A DNA stretch of 64,000 bases from Blasia pusilla. Its lineage: Eukaryota; Marchantiophyta; Marchantiopsida; Blasiales. This document shows, in pieces, positions 11,701 through 24,484 of the stretch (within the stretch, counting starts at the first letter, position 1; each line of letters begins with the position of its first letter). A model generated the notes under the pieces. That model was not told the origin of the DNA. It did not search any database and saw only the letters and a list, made by a program, of their open reading frames with translations. Made by a program: the position numbers and the translations under genes. The stretch is from assembly GCA_050084515.1 (NCBI GenBank), contig CM114272.1, positions 46,748,001-46,812,000 on the forward strand. Reading direction: 5' to 3'.

Positions 11701-12708
11701 GGCAGGTGAAGAGGCAGCATCGAGGAACAACTCAGGTGATTGATTTGGATGAGGAAATTACGCCGTCAAGGTATTCAGGGACCCCGGACCGCTCCCAAAT
11801 CCGTAATGTAGTAACTTCTCCAAAAGCCCTCCGTTGCTGGAAGTTCGCAACATCCGGTCACTGGGGTGGTTCAACAATATGGGATTCCGGTCATGGAGGT
11901 GGATTGCAACCGGAAATGGTGGCACATATCTCGGAGCAACCCCGGACGTGGACCCGCTTGCAGGGTAGGATTTGATGGCATTAGGAGAGCATGCGGCACT
12001 TTCCAAAATAAGAACTGTACAAGGATTGGACGACCACTTCATGGGTTTTGGGGACTCAAAACCTTTGATTGTTTCACGAGGACCGGGGATCAATTGAAGT
12101 ACTTCTTCTGCCCAAATGAATCTTGCACTTTCTGCAAGTCTTATCCGACTGCCATTGGAGCTCCGGGGAATACCCCCACGATTTGGCCCATCGCCGCACG
12201 CACGAATTGCACTCAAGACGAAGTGGACAATCTTACAAGTGCCGATTTCAGACTCGTAGACGGAGGAAGTTCAGAGCATATTCGCATTACAGAGACCTTT
12301 GCATTTTGTATTCAACCCAAGATTGACGTCAACATGTACCCGGAGAAGGTGGATGATCTCAATCCATTATTTCTGTTTGAGTCTAGAAATGGGGTGAAGA
12401 GAAACAGAATGTGTAGGCCAATGGTGGAGAGAGCAAAGCGAATTGCCTCAGCTCGAGAGGCAAAAATGGAGATCATCGCCACAAAAGATGTCCACAGTGG
12501 CAATGGAATAGGAAGGATGTATTGGGTCAGGAAAAACATTGTAAATTCAAGTGTCATAAGGGTGTATGTGGTGCACATCTGCTGCTTTCCCACATGTTCA
12601 TGTGATGACTTTGTCCAAAGAGAGACAAGTGGCAAAAGATATTTCCCTTATAAGCACATGTACTATGTGTTGCTTGTATTTTTACGAGAGTCAGAGGTAG
12701 GAGTATGA
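8790..12708 (+). pseudogene. Mutator-like transposase of E1, decayed
   Basis: Starts MDNYVKLTCGSHLAALPQ at 8790. The N-terminal third ends in a Cys/His zinc module: CRSPACPYLERNG, CPHC, then a His-x-His stretch that is damaged here but reads GSHTHPV in E2. The middle part contains RWHFNGPG and FMADNAQ, with a downstream FHW-like HWQQS, probably the catalytic core. One intron (10791 to 11289, GT-AG) holds a palindrome cluster. The C-terminal part ends with a SWIM-type zinc motif, CSCDDF...CKHMYYVLL (about 12595-12675). Several frameshifts (near 9365, 9770 and 10140) break the frame. A GGA to TGA change at 12706 ends it 20 codons earlier than in E2. The superfamily call rests on zinc motifs and the 10-bp target duplication. 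Confidence 0.7.
10791..11289 (+). other. Palindrome-bearing intron of the E1 transposase
   Basis: Donor GCGGCAG|GTGAGTTC at 10790/10791 and acceptor TTCCAG|GGATTG at 11289/11290. Palindrome-family units lie near 10900-10927, 10935-10962, 11102-11128, 11150-11176 and 11203-11228. The E2 counterpart is 41882-42309. The units sit in introns and intergenic space, not in the conserved coding parts. Confidence 0.7.
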
Positions 12709-13117
12709 ATCCACCAACCAATTCTGTCCCTCAAAGAAGTGCGAAGTATTTTAAACAAACCAATTTGAGGATGCAAAATGAGGTTTTAGATTGTACTTTC
12801 ATTTTTCTAGAACCTTCACTTTGAGCTTCAACTCTATTTTGCCCAGAGCAAATGATAGATTTTTTCCAGACCTTGGATGGAAAAAGTGATTGGTTCCAAA
12901 CTTATGATTCCACTGATTTTTCAGTTTTCTAAATTTTGTGCAATTTGCAACTCGTCGGACTCACATGGGTTGCCAAAATATGGAAGAGGAAAAAAGAAAT
13001 GTGGGACTGCTTAATAATTGAGCAAAAAAGTGCAAAAAAATTCACACAAAAAGTTTCCTCTCTTCAACCCAACGAAAACTCTCTTCAAAAAAAAGTATCT
13101 CTTTCGGTTGAAGGTAG
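12709..13117. other. 3' flank of the E1 transposase
   Basis: No gene of its own. It matches E2 40085-40381 and shares the same polypyrimidine and A-rich stretches. One isolated palindrome-family unit is visible at about 12947-12973. Confidence 0.6.
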
Positions 13118-13170
13118 TTTCCTCTCTCCTCTCTCCTCTCTCCTCTCTTCCTCTCCTCTTACCACACCTC

Positions 13171-13180
13171 GGTGAATCCT
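13171..13180. repeat. Right target-site duplication of E1
   Basis: GGTGAATCCT, paired with GGCGAATCCT at 1453-1462. One mismatch suggests the insertion is not recent. Confidence 0.9.
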
Positions 13181-15404
13181 CACCACGACCTTATGTCAGG
13201 TGATAAATTGTGTGGTACTCGCTCCATCCAAGGATGTTTGTATGCTGAATGGACAATGCTCCACATCAGCCCTCATTAGGCCCAAACCCATGAATGTCGC
13301 TTTTCCCAACATTAGGGGTTGTGCTCCTAAATCTAACAAGACACGCTTCGGGCAAAACACTCTACCTCCTGGACTAACCAAGTGGAATACATCTCCCCGC
13401 TTATCCAACAACACAACACTTAGAGCAACCATGGAACGCTCTATCACGGGTCTAGTGGGCATCTCCACCATCCTAGCAACCGCAACCTACCATCAATATG
13501 AGGTGGACGGCCCGAGCATTGGCTCCAAGAGCAGGTCCATCACCTCCTCTCCAATCATATCTGAATATGATGCAGGAACATCATCTCTACGCTCACATAG
13601 CAAAGCGACCAGCCATAAAACCTCGACGGACGTACCTCCAAATGTCATAACATCGGAAGCTAAAAACAAAGAAGCACGGTACACCATCATGGACGCCCCC
13701 AACATCGTACTTGACACATGCTCCTCCTGAGCATCAAAAATAGGATTCGTCGTACTCGCTTCTCCCATCGCCCTCTGTGCTTGCACACCAACAACATCAA
13801 CTCTCTAGGAAATCTGATCAAAACCCAACGATGGGGTCCTCATCGCCTCGGACAACATGGTAGACTAAAGAAGCCTGGTTTATTTCCTAGCTTCCCCTCT
13901 TTGTGGATCCAACTCTACGATGACTCTACGTGTAACAACTGCCTCCAACTCGACATTCGTGCACATCCTGCAAATACCTCCATATCTTTGGCTGCTCCAT
14001 AAGACGTGGATGCCATTGATCTGGCATCGGGTAACCGCTATGCTCTAGTGGCAATCTGTTGTTGCAATTGCTGTATCTGAGCAGCCATCCCACCCTCACG
14101 CCCGACGTCTCCCTTAACGCATCTAGGTGGTGGAACTCTACCTCCTCCATGGGAAACTCCACAAACCCCTTGGGAAAATCCAACTCCTCGTCCCCCAATG
14201 GGACCACTCGGTGCATGACCTCTAGGCCCACCCAAAGCGGCAACTTGATCAGATGCCCTCTCTAGCCCTCGATTCGCACGTAACTCAGGGTGTAGACTGA
14301 AACACCTGGTACGTGTATGACCATACCTATGGCAATAATCACATTGATAAACTCCTCGTGCAACCCCATCTCCTCCTTTATGCTGAGGCACGCATCCATG
14401 ATCGTGATGGATGCAATTGCGCTGATGATGGGCTCCACCACATGCCTAACAAATAATCGCAGGCGGCTACTACTAAGCCGCATATGAAGCCGCAAGTCTC
14501 TATGGCACGGCCTCCCGATGTCCTTCCTAAGCTCGTGGTGCCACAAACCTCTCTCGGAATCCACATTGTTGTACAAGTTGTGCAGGCAATCGTGACTGCT
14601 CACCTAGAATCCATGGTGGCTACGCTCTCCTCCGCCATATTGCGCTCAATATTCTTGGTGGTCGTAGAAACATCTTGCAACCTAGGTGAGGTGTGCATAA
14701 GAACCACCCCATCCCTCACCCGTTTCCGTAGGTCTTGATCCATCATCGAGTACCATGACTGGATAACCAGGGACGTTGTCACCCCATGAGTGACGCTAAT
14801 CAACCGACGCAAGCGAGTGTAGGTCTCACGCAAACTCTCACATGGGCATCTTTGGAAGTCGTGGATGCTCCGCAACTTCTCAATCTGTACCCCCTCGTAG
14901 CTCATCCAAAACTCCGCAAAGAACTCAACCACGAGGTTGAATGTAGGACAAACCCGATATGACGATGCAACTGCTCTAGTTTGAGTTACCCCTCTTAAAA
15001 CATCAAGTAGCCTCTCCTAACTCCTCCTCCTCATCTGAAAACGACTCCGTCCATTACACATAGTGTGGGTCATAGTAGCATTTCCATGCCTCAATCTCTT
15101 GGGCATATCTATGGGAGAACTCATGGTAATCATGTATGAGTGCCCCCTCTATATGCTAGAATATACCGTTCCATGCTATGAACGGGTTGAACTCTCTAGA
15201 GTTCCTAGCCCGTTGTGAGTCACACCAACGCCTAAACTCCGCAATGAAGTCGTGCAACTCTATCATGCCTATAGCACCCAGAAAACTAGGCAGTCCTTTA
15301 TCCCGGTCCTCCATCTCGTATTCCCAAGTGATAGTACCACTCAACGTGAGCGGTGATGCACTAAAAAACTCCTCTACACTCTCCCCCTCATTTGAAGAAG
15401 ACAC
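13181..15404 (-). pseudogene. Gypsy G1 gag and N-terminal protease, decayed
   Basis: Minus-strand upstream half of gypsy G1. The gag-like stretch (about 14600-15404) has LRKRVRDGVVLMHTSP, which aligns with LRRRVRDAVLIHTAKP of G2. A retroviral-type zinc knuckle follows at about 14320-14380 (CDYCHRYGHTRTRC, spacing C-x2-C-x4-H-x4-C). The protease start at 13196-13471 contains RVLLDLGAQPLMLG; the G2 copy has DSGA there, so the active-site Ser is changed to Leu. The frame runs into the E1 target site and resumes at 1462. Frameshifts and stops are frequent. Confidence 0.75.
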
Positions 15405-16589
15405 AGAAGGAGGTCGAGATGGTCCCTCTTGTCCAAACCCTTAAAAGCTCGCGCCACTCCCCTTAAAATCTCTAGAGCTACTCTTAGGTCCACCACCTAG
15501 CCTCTCAAATTCCCACAATGACCCTCGTGCCCCTCTCACACGATCATTCTCAATCTCCTGAGTAATCACTCAATCACTGAAACTAAACTTGCGGCACTCA
15601 GTCTACACTCTCTCACTAAGACGTGTGGTGTGCGGCAACAAGCGGCATGGTGCGGGAAATCGGCTACTGTCCTATCATCTCATAGACAAGACATACCCTC
15701 AACTCTTGACATCCCACACAAGTCTATGTCTCCTAAACCCATACATCAATGATGCTCTCAGCATTTGTACACAATCCAATATCCCCAAATAACTGCCCAT
15801 TACTAGGAATTCCCTCACACGTGCAGGGCAAAGGACCATAATGGGTAACCTCACAACAAATTTTGATGTCACTCCTCAACAATTGCAAATCTCGACCCCA
15901 ACTTGGTCGTGAAGACAAACTCCTCGAAATAGCATGTTGTACTCCCTTGGTACTGATGATGCTCAAATCTCCTCAATGTGTTATGCAGGTCCAACGGTAC
16001 GATGCGGCACTGGCGGCACAAGACGGCTACAAACGAAATGACACTTGCAAATAGGGTGCGGCACTCAATGGCATACCCTCCTCAATCAACAAAATACAAT
16101 CTATGCTCCTGATCGAGATAGTGCGGTGCAGCCACGAGCGGCACGACGTGGCAATCGGTGGCACGTTGTGGCTACGAGCATCACGACACGATACTCAATC
16201 GTCGTTGAGTGGCTACAAATCACAACAAAGCAAAGCGGCAAGAAAACTCGGACCCCATAAATCAATAGATCACATGTCAATGCTAGACGGTGCTCGCATA
16301 CGCCCTAAACGCGACAATTGATAATGAAATATGTCGGCAACAGCCAACTAACGATGTGTGGAAACCACAAAGTGTGCCAGTTAACGGCCCTTAATCACAG
16401 TCATCCATTGATCATTGGTGTGATTGATAAGCAACGGTGATAGATGCCACTAACCGCATCAGACTCAGCTGACTCTGTAAGTTAGCCATAGTTAGGTCAA
16501 GATCCAGGTATGCGGAAAGAAGGAAGGCGAAAACTTTGGCAATAGGGCTAACTGCGGATAGCAGTGGAGGCTAATGTGGAACAACGCGG
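15405..16589. other. No gene seen; possible 5' leader of gypsy G1
   Basis: Only short overlapping frames occur here. Parts are rich in GCGGCA-type words (16000-16200). It should correspond to the leader or 5' LTR region of G1, but I could not match it to the LTR found at 57407-58023. Confidence 0.4.
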
Positions 16590-16829
16590 TTGCAATGGTG
16601 TGGGACGGTGCAATCTGGCTGCTTACAAGCTACAAGGTGGATGCGTCACTACACCTTAATTGTGGCCAAAGAATTTTGTTCGCATCGTCCACGGTCGGCG
16701 CCTACGGTGTTCATAGGCGGCGACATGGTAGCAATTGAGTTGCACACAAATCCCGGGTCAGGATGGATGGCGCTAGTTTGGACCACGGCTGGAACACATG
16801 CGCGGCAGCAACACACTCGACAGACCTCG

Positions 16830-16864
16830 TCAATGAAATAGCTCGCTCGGAGCTATTTCATTGA
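16830..16864. repeat. Perfect 15-bp hairpin with 5-nt loop
   Basis: The arms TCAATGAAATAGCTC and GAGCTATTTCATTGA flank the loop GCTCG. The pairing is perfect over 15 bp. It lies just upstream of the retroelement-derived reading frame at 16865-17304. It could be a fold-back end of a small element or a transcribed structure. Confidence 0.75.
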
Positions 16865-17304
16865 AGCCGGTGGTGGTGGCAGACGTGGTAGTTACAGATC
16901 CTATGCGGGAGGCAGTGCGAGCCCAAGTGGTGGCCCAAGGGCGAATGCTACAAGGAGCGGCGGCGGCGGCGGTGAAGAAGACACATATCTATAGTCAACT
17001 TCATGAGGGACACATCTTCATCCCCCTGGCCATAGAGATGTATGGGGCTATAGGGGAGAGGTTTGACTCGTTCCTTACGGACTGCGCCCATCATCTCCAA
17101 TCGAGAAATGGGTTGTCCTTAGCTACTGCGATTCTCTATTGTAGGCAGTGGGTCTCCATAGCGTTGCAGCGCGCCCAGGCTAATGGGCTTTTGCGGAGGG
17201 CTCAGGCTCTGGGAGACGTTGGCGCTAGAGGCCCACTAAGTAATAGTCATAGCTCTCTTGTTGTTGCTGATATTGTCTCTGTTGTTGGTGAGTTTCGTCG
17301 TTAG
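16865..17304 (+). pseudogene. Retroelement-derived C-terminal ORF
   Basis: An open frame of about 145 codons with no clear own ATG, so it is probably the 3' end of a longer frame. It includes HIFIPLAIEMYGAIGERFD, FLTDCAHHLQSR and QWVSIALQRAQANGLLRRA, ending at a TAG followed by a G-run. Frames of this kind follow the reverse transcriptase in some non-LTR retroelements of plants and algae; that is from memory and uncertain. No reverse transcriptase is visible immediately upstream. Function unknown. Confidence 0.4.
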
Positions 17305-20300
17305 GGGGGGAATGCCCCCTTCTTCCTTTTCTGGTCTTGTTGTGGCCTTCAGGTTTTGACTCTTTGAGTCCCCCTCTTTTGTACTTCAGATGGGTTTTCC
17401 ATCACACATTTTTATCGAAGTGCATCATTCCCGGAGAAGGTGGCAAGTAGTGGACGAGACTACGGCAAGCGGAAATGGTTGCAAGACCAGGGTAGGGTCA
17501 CTCCGTAATGGTAGCTCCGCAACGGTGCCGTGCCAAGATGACCAAAATAGGGGAGCCTACAGACACGCAGTAGGTGTGGTCGGACTCTACAATGACAGAC
17601 TGCTTGGCGCACAACCCGACTACAATGGATGGTCGAGACACGCCACATGAACAAAGCAAGCAAGATAAAGTCGGCAATACAAGCGAAACTTGACTAAACG
17701 CCGGAAGAAGACTGACCACGATTCCCCCTTCCCCAAAAATTTTGTTTTAAACTAAAGTGACCCCCAAAAATGCGGATCTACACTCAAATATTTCCCAATA
17801 ACTTGCACCAATTGTGGGTCAACTCCTCTAAATTTATTTTTCACTCAATTTCTACCTCCAAATGGTAGCTTCATTTGTGTGGCCCTATTGAAATAAACAC
17901 ATTTTTACTTTTCTACCCTAAGGCAAGAATTTACCAAAGGAAAGTTGAAATTGCTTCTCCACACGTTGGCTATGGCAGCCCCATGAAAATGGTTGTAACT
18001 TCATGCTCAAAAGATTAAATTGTGCACTATTTCTTCCACTACGTGCACAGCTTCTTGATCTACAACAATATTTAATTGGTTTCTTCATTCAATCTTCCAC
18101 CAAAAATTGACATGGATTTTCGTGCAACCCAACATCTCTTCTCCTACATAAATTTTGGCGGCACTTCCACGTTGATTTCTCCCCAAAAAATTTGCAAACC
18201 TGTAAACACAACAACCAGCAAGCTACAAGGTACTCCCAAGAGCACTCGGCATGGGGCAACCCGCCCCCATACTCAATTTGTAACCAAATTTTGGCAGCGC
18301 TTTTGTGTGCCACTCTCCCATACAAAAAATCAGCAAAGCAGAATGCACAAATAAGCAACCCTTGGTCTGGTGAGCACTTCCATGAGCCGTTGAACGGGGA
18401 ACACAGCCCCCAACCTGCAACAATAGCAACTAACCAGCAAGCTCCTCCATTGAAGCTCTCTCACTCTCTCATTCGCTCTTTGAAAATCGATGAAATCTCA
18501 CATCAACATCTCACACCAAGCTCTCCATGGTGTGTTGTCTCTCTCATGTCAAACCAAACCCACTCTCTTAATGAGAGGTTTGGGTTACACACACAAGGCA
18601 AGGAGGGCCATAACTTTGCTACCTTATGCCAAGAGATTCAACAAAGAGAGAATCAACTCTCAAGCTCTCTCTCTTGGAGGTATACCCCCTTCCATCTCCC
18701 AAGCCCTCTCCACGGTAACCTATGCTCGTAGGTCACCTCCTTGGCTCTTGACCTGTTATAGCACTTCAACGAACACTTCCAAAAGTGGAAAGCCAATGCT
18801 ACCAAAAAAATAACTTGCCCAAAATAGTAAGTTTCTTAGTATGGCTCCAAATGAGCCGAAACGAAGGGAAAACCTGCTCTCTCAGGTTACTCGTGGACTC
18901 AACAAGTCATCCTCAACATCTTGAGGCTATCCTTTAGTATCTCCAAAGGCGCTCTAGTAGATCTTGTCCATCTATCCTTACAGACGTGATAACTATTGTT
19001 GACCAAATACGGGGCAAAGTTGTAAATTCTCAAGTGAGCGGCTGCTACTCATAACCATCAACTAAGAAACGACATCGGACTGGAATAGGCAGCAACTAAT
19101 GGTGGTGGCCTGGACAAGCAACAATTGGATAATAACGGACGTCTGAAAAACGTGCTACACAAAGAGATGACAAAGACGGAAGACAGAGGTATGCCGAGTC
19201 AACCGGACGCGACACTACAAAGATGGCGAAATTGGTGCGGCTGTAATATTGGAGATATTTTGGTATTTATTGTCTCTATGTTTGGATGCCATGAGTTAGC
19301 ATGGGATCGTGCATGTTTGTGTGTATCTTCGGTGACAACGATGTATGTTGTGTAGCGATGTGTATGCGCACGTCAAGGAAGAGAGTAAAGAAGTATCAAA
19401 TCTTCTCTTTGTAGCGAAGACTTATGAACAAAGCAGTTTTTAGAACATCAAGAGGAAGGAACATCTTCCCACGGTAGAGAATATTGAAATTGCTTTGCGA
19501 AGTAACGAAGATTGAAACAACTTCGTGTGGAATAGAATATTGTACCCAATTCCAAGAGGCCCACCGTTAGAGTAGTTAGGATGCACATGGGTACACCATT
19601 CCAAGGAAGTAGAGAAGGGTACAACAGTTAGTTTCAACGGATCAGAGGAGAAGTAACGAGAAGCATAGATTAAGTCGTTAAGAGGATTTGAACAGACCTT
19701 TACAAAGAAAGAATCGCTTCATATCTGAAGAACCCCTTGAGTTTGCACCAGTATTTAAAGACTATTAGAGTAGCTCGCATTATTATTCTCTTAAGACGTT
19801 GGTATGTTGTAGGAATGATCCGAGCATTGAGAAAGAAGTACCCTCTCAAGCTTGTAACTGCATTGAGTCCCTCATGTCTTTGATGGAACGAATGTCTCCC
19901 CTTTCTTCAATCTCATGCACGGATTTGGTGCATGATTTTATAAGGTCTGCGAAGAGAGGAAAGGTTGTTTCTTGAATTCAATAATGAAAGAATAGACAGT
20001 GAGAAAGATATGTGAAATTTGCTAGACAGAGAGTAACCTATCCCGATAGATTAAATTCTGATAATAGGATGAGTCATCAACTCATTGTGTTCTTTGTGAG
20101 GTTCTTTCTTGGTTGAGCAAGATACAAATCACAAGAGTTCATTCTTTATCCACATGAGAATATATTCTAAAGGAAATGAACATTTTTGGTACCGAGTGAA
20201 GTCGCTCTTGTTTGTTTGTGTTCTAAATTATGGGAAAACTTCATGAATTATTCTTGTTTGTTACAAACTACTTCTCTTTTCAAGAAATTGTAATCTTCTT

Positions 20301-20690
20301 GGGGAACGAACTATATCCTATTTGATCAAAAGATTACAATTTCCCTTATCTTGTACATTACACCATCCTAATGGGTTTGCTTGCCTTAGTGATTGACAAC
20401 CCCAATGCCTTCAAAATTCTTGGGATCAAGGAGAGCGAAGCATCTGTATCAACGAGCAACATTACATCGTGATCAACGATCTTGGATCTTTGGTAAGCAA
20501 ATTGGGCGTCCTCTTGGTGACTTGGAGAGATGTCTCTAGACCTCCCACCAATAAGTGCTTAGCAACAAACGTAATCATAATCAAATTACTAACCTTGGGC
20601 TTCAAGAATCCCTAAGCCATATTTTTGGGTTCACCATAATTGTAGCAAATCACTTTGGCATTTCCTGACTTCAGGTAAGATGCCCCTTTT
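17305..20690. other. No gene recognised
   Basis: About 3.4 kb with only short frames. Codon-like structure and recognisable domains are absent. The sequence is A/T-rich and probably consists of old repeats; nothing matched the other elements in the window by eye. Confidence 0.5.
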
Positions 20691-22050
20691 GGCTTCGTGT
20701 TGAGTTCCACTCGTTTCGCTGCTAGGGTAAGAGACTCTTCATGGTCGCACTCATGCGTGTGACCATATCTCTAGCAATCATCACACTAAGCTAAGGGTGG
20801 CCTCCCTTGGGCCACCTTATATACAATGGAAGGTGATGCCTGCACTCCACTGTGTTGTTGACAATCTTGCTGACAATGTGATCCTCCACATGTCCAACAA
20901 GACAAACATGAGCCCTACTACCCAGCGTAAGATTGAATTGGTTGTGGTCTTGGCTCCCGGTATCCTCCCGTAGCCCTCAATCCTATGACTCAATCTCGAT
21001 TTGTGCGCTACGATAATGATGGAGAAATTGTCACTTGTGTCATCTCCCACGAAGATGACATGCCCGTCGTTAACACTCTCTCCTCAAGTATGTTGAGCTT
21101 AATACGCTCACCCAACAAAAATACATACTTGAGAGTAGGCGAACCAACATGTAAGAGAGTCCCATCCCGCACACTCTTCCGCAACTCACAATCTAGCATC
21201 GCATATATACCAGAATTGAACCGCTTGTGCCTCCGTCACACCCTAAGTCACTGTGATCAACCGTCAAAGCCGTACATAGGCCTCTCGCTTGCTCTCCATT
21301 GAAACTCATGAATCGACTTCTGCTTGTCAATCCTCACCCCCTGATAGTTCTTCCCCAACTCTCCGAAGAACTCAACCAATGGGTTGAATGCGGGCGGTAC
21401 TTGGTTGGTCCCACTCGTAGTACTCGTGTTGATAACTCCTCCAAGTGTCTCCTTTGTGCAGGTAGTGGATGCTACTACAACCGCCACATCATATATCGCA
21501 CGTCGAACGAGTGACACATACCCGAGAGACCAAAATAGTCTCTACACCTTGATCTTCGCCATCGAGAATCCAAAATTCATGATAATCATCCATGGGAGGG
21601 CCTTCTAGATGCTAAAAAAGTCCCTCCTACGTATGCCATGAAGGGGTCAAATCTCTACTAGTTTCGCATCCTTTGTGCATGACACCAACTATAGAACTCC
21701 TCCATAAAATCATCCAACTTGATGGTTCCCACCATGCTTGAGAACCATAGGGGTCCTCTCGTGGACCCATAGGTATCGCAATCATCTATGTCCCACAATA
21801 ACGGTATGGTGACACTCGCGACATTCCGTGGCCTTTTGGGTAACTCTAAATATATCCGCTAATATCACCTTTGGAGCTACTACAACTGGCGGCTGAGGTG
21901 GTTCCTTGTGTGGAAAACCTCAATACCTAGCCCCACTCCGTGTAAATGCCTTGCCACTTTACCACCACTACGCTCGCCAACACTCCGTGGATGCACCGTG
22001 GTGAAACCTGCAAACTAAGATGGTTCACTCCCTAGCCACTAGCTCTACAC
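20691..22050 (-). pseudogene. Gypsy G3 gag relic
   Basis: A third, older gypsy fragment on the minus strand. It has a broken zinc knuckle (CDDC-x-RYGHTHEC, about 20735-20790, with a stop inside), LRKSVRDGTLLHVGSP (about 21130-21190), and an N-terminal part (FNPLVEFFGELGKNYQGVRID, about 21310-21400). A further upstream stretch at 21640-21790 resembles 55370-55530 of G2 and 15170-15320 of G1. No protease or reverse transcriptase follows, so it is truncated. Confidence 0.65.
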
Positions 22051-22548
22051 TAGACAATGCCCAAAACTATGGACATGCCTCCGTCTATCTCAATTGAGAT
22101 CAACACCCGGAAAATAGCCTGCACACTAAGTCACTCCCGACTAGTATGGTATACATCCATCCCACCAAAGTTCTCTACAATGGCCGCATTAGGTCTGTGC
22201 ACTGACCAATGCACTAACAACATGCGTATCACCCAAAAAATCACCCTCAAACATCTCCACAAGCATCAAGGTAAGTAAGGAAATTCCCTTGTGTGCAATA
22301 ACTAGGCATTCCGCCTCAAGTGTGGCTGAACCTTCAACACCTCTCCCGCCCGACTTAAGAAGTTGCGGAATAGGAACTACAATTCTAATTCTTCTCTCCT
22401 TCCTCTCGCCCTGCCTTAAGAAGAGCCCCGCCCCACTTGAAGAAACCGCGGAATAGCAACTTGAGTTCAAATTCTTCTCTCCTTCCTCTCAACGCCATGT
22501 TGTAACTGCTGAGGCTCGCCAACCTTACCTCATAGGTCCACGCCAAAG

Positions 22549-23045
22549 GGGATTGGAACTTGGGTTCCAATTGCCCTCACTATCCTCTCCATCTCCTTGT
22601 CGAGAGAACCCAACAACCTGAAGAGTGGAATTAGAAGTACAATTCCAACTGCCTCTTTTCTATCCTCTCCACCTCCTTGTAGAGAAGACCCCCAACTGAA
22701 GAGAGGAATTAGAATCGAAGTTCCAATTGCCTCTTTATTTCACTCTCCTACACCGCCGCACCATGCCATGATGTAGAAGTCACCACGTTGAGATGCTCCA
22801 AGGCTCCACTGTGACAAAATTGGAACTTGAGTTCCAATATATTCCTGGCTTCTTTGATACTCCCGCCGCACAGATCTATGTCACGCTGTCAAGATGACCA
22901 CCACAAAGATGAACCACGCCTAGGCTCAACTATGCTCAAATTGGAACTTGAGTTCCAAATCTCCTTTTGTAGCTCCTTATCATCTTTTGCCGCCCCATGC
23001 CACGCCCTTGAGATGACCCTTGCTGTTGAATTTGGAACTTTAGTA
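22549..23045. repeat. Dispersed palindromes of the type TTGGAACTTGAGTTCCAA
   Basis: Two exact copies of an 18-bp element (arms TTGGAACT and AGTTCCAA) lie near 22820 and 22941. A one-base variant lies near 22552 and partial versions near 22640, 22708 and 23028. Each is followed by similar text (CAATTGCC and CTC-rich). They look like units of a degenerate tandem repeat of about 80-120 bp. Confidence 0.6.
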
Positions 23046-23059
23046 CTGATTTCCACTTC

Positions 23060-24484
23060 ACCACTATGCTTTGAAGTGGCTCATTGGAGGGCTCTCATGA
23101 ATCAGAAACTTAAGACCCCATGCCTCCCCTCAACTTGGTGAAAGTAGCTCCTGAACTTGGTGTCTATGCACTTGCTAACTTGCCCACACTCAATCTGGCC
23201 GCGATTGACACTAATTTCCTCACCATAATTGTCTCAAGAACTCTGTCCCTACAAGCTGATCCTCCATTGCTCCACTCTTCAGCAACTCCACCAAGATTGA
23301 GATGCCTCCTCTTCTTAAAATCTTGTCAAATTTGTTGCACTTCACAAATTTCTCTAGTCTGACATCTGACTTTGATTTCAACAATTCTTTTGCCCCATGT
23401 CCTCCCACATGATTAGGATACACTAGTTTGCAATTCCACCACACCTCACTTGTGCTCTACCCTAAAAAATTGAGTCCCACTTTCTTATGCTATTGAGAAA
23501 CAATGCACGTCTTCCTTAGGATATAAAGTTGAATATGGATTGTAAACTATGATAAAATCTGCACTCAAGCATGATTCATCCAGACATCTATATTAATGAA
23601 TCAGATACACACTCCTGTAACAATAGAAGAAAGTATACAAATGACTCTAAATGTGTGTGATCTTCGATCAATCCTAGCCCACTCTTCAGTACATGCAAGT
23701 TGCACTCTATCACAAATTCCAACATGGATCTGATTCTAAGGAAGATGAGCTCCGAATGAGCTTCCTCCGAGGTATGCTCCCCTCGGGCACCTCCATGAGT
23801 GATATGTACACATAAATCACCTCCCTCTTAGTAGGTCACAACTAACCATGAGTACACCAAATGCTAACTTTGTAACAACTACACATGTGGTCCCCTCATG
23901 AGACCAATTGTCAAGTAACCCTCGACCTTATAAGTCCAAGCATAACACATAATTGGGAGGTTCAACCTCTCCAAAGTTGCTACTCCTCATAAAGGGAAAA
24001 ACGTCCTACACTCATGTCATTTTCTAAGAACAGATCACATATGACTTCTCAAAATAAGAAAATACAAAACCCTTATAAAACTTCCATACAAATTTTCACA
24101 TCTCCAACATAAAACCAACCATTTTTGCATATCAATGTCATATCATCTAACCGCCCATGGGATAGGCCCTAACCCCCTCACGGGTATCGGAGAGAGAACT
24201 AGGGAATTTTGGGTAGTTACGGGTTCACGGGTTCCCAATTAGTGAGAACCTCTAAAGGTTATCAGGCTTCATACACGAAACCTCTGGAGGAACTTGCCCG
24301 AGTCTAAATGTTCGATTCTGTGTGCAATTTCTTCGGGAGTTCAAGAGTCATGGGAGTTCTTTGAGTAGTTGAGACGGGTTGTGGCAGGGAGCTCTGTACA
24401 TATTGTCCAGTGGCAGCAGGTCGAGACTCGATGAATCATACGCCCATGGTGGTCGATGCCGTTCGAGGTCGTAGATAGGTAGAA
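23060..24484. other. Upstream region of the TopBP1/MEI1-like gene; no gene seen
   Basis: No supported reading frame. The promoter and 5' UTR of the gene starting at 24485 should lie in the last few hundred bases, but I see no convincing TATA element. Confidence 0.4.

Larger units (their letters stand above)
1463..13170. mobile_element. E1, a Mutator-like DNA transposon (11.7 kb)
   Basis: A complete transposon inserted in the protease region of gypsy G1. The ends are short imperfect inverted repeats, GGGGGCTGGTATTC at the left and (reverse complement) GAGGTGTGGTAAGAGG at the right. Each is followed by a GA-rich tract, and a 10-bp target duplication flanks the element. Inside are two divergent genes: a methyltransferase-like gene reading left (7589 to 3307) and a transposase reading right (8790 to 12708). 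A periodic palindrome array separates them. The 10-bp duplication, the zinc motifs and the SWIM motif of the transposase point to the Mutator (MULE) superfamily. E2 at 39949-52260 is a sister copy in inverted orientation. Both genes carry stops, so this copy is non-autonomous. Confidence 0.85.

Noticed and set aside
12866-13170. GA/CT microsatellite as an independent repeat
   Set aside because: It occurs at the same place at all four ends of E1 and E2, so it is part of the transposon termini.
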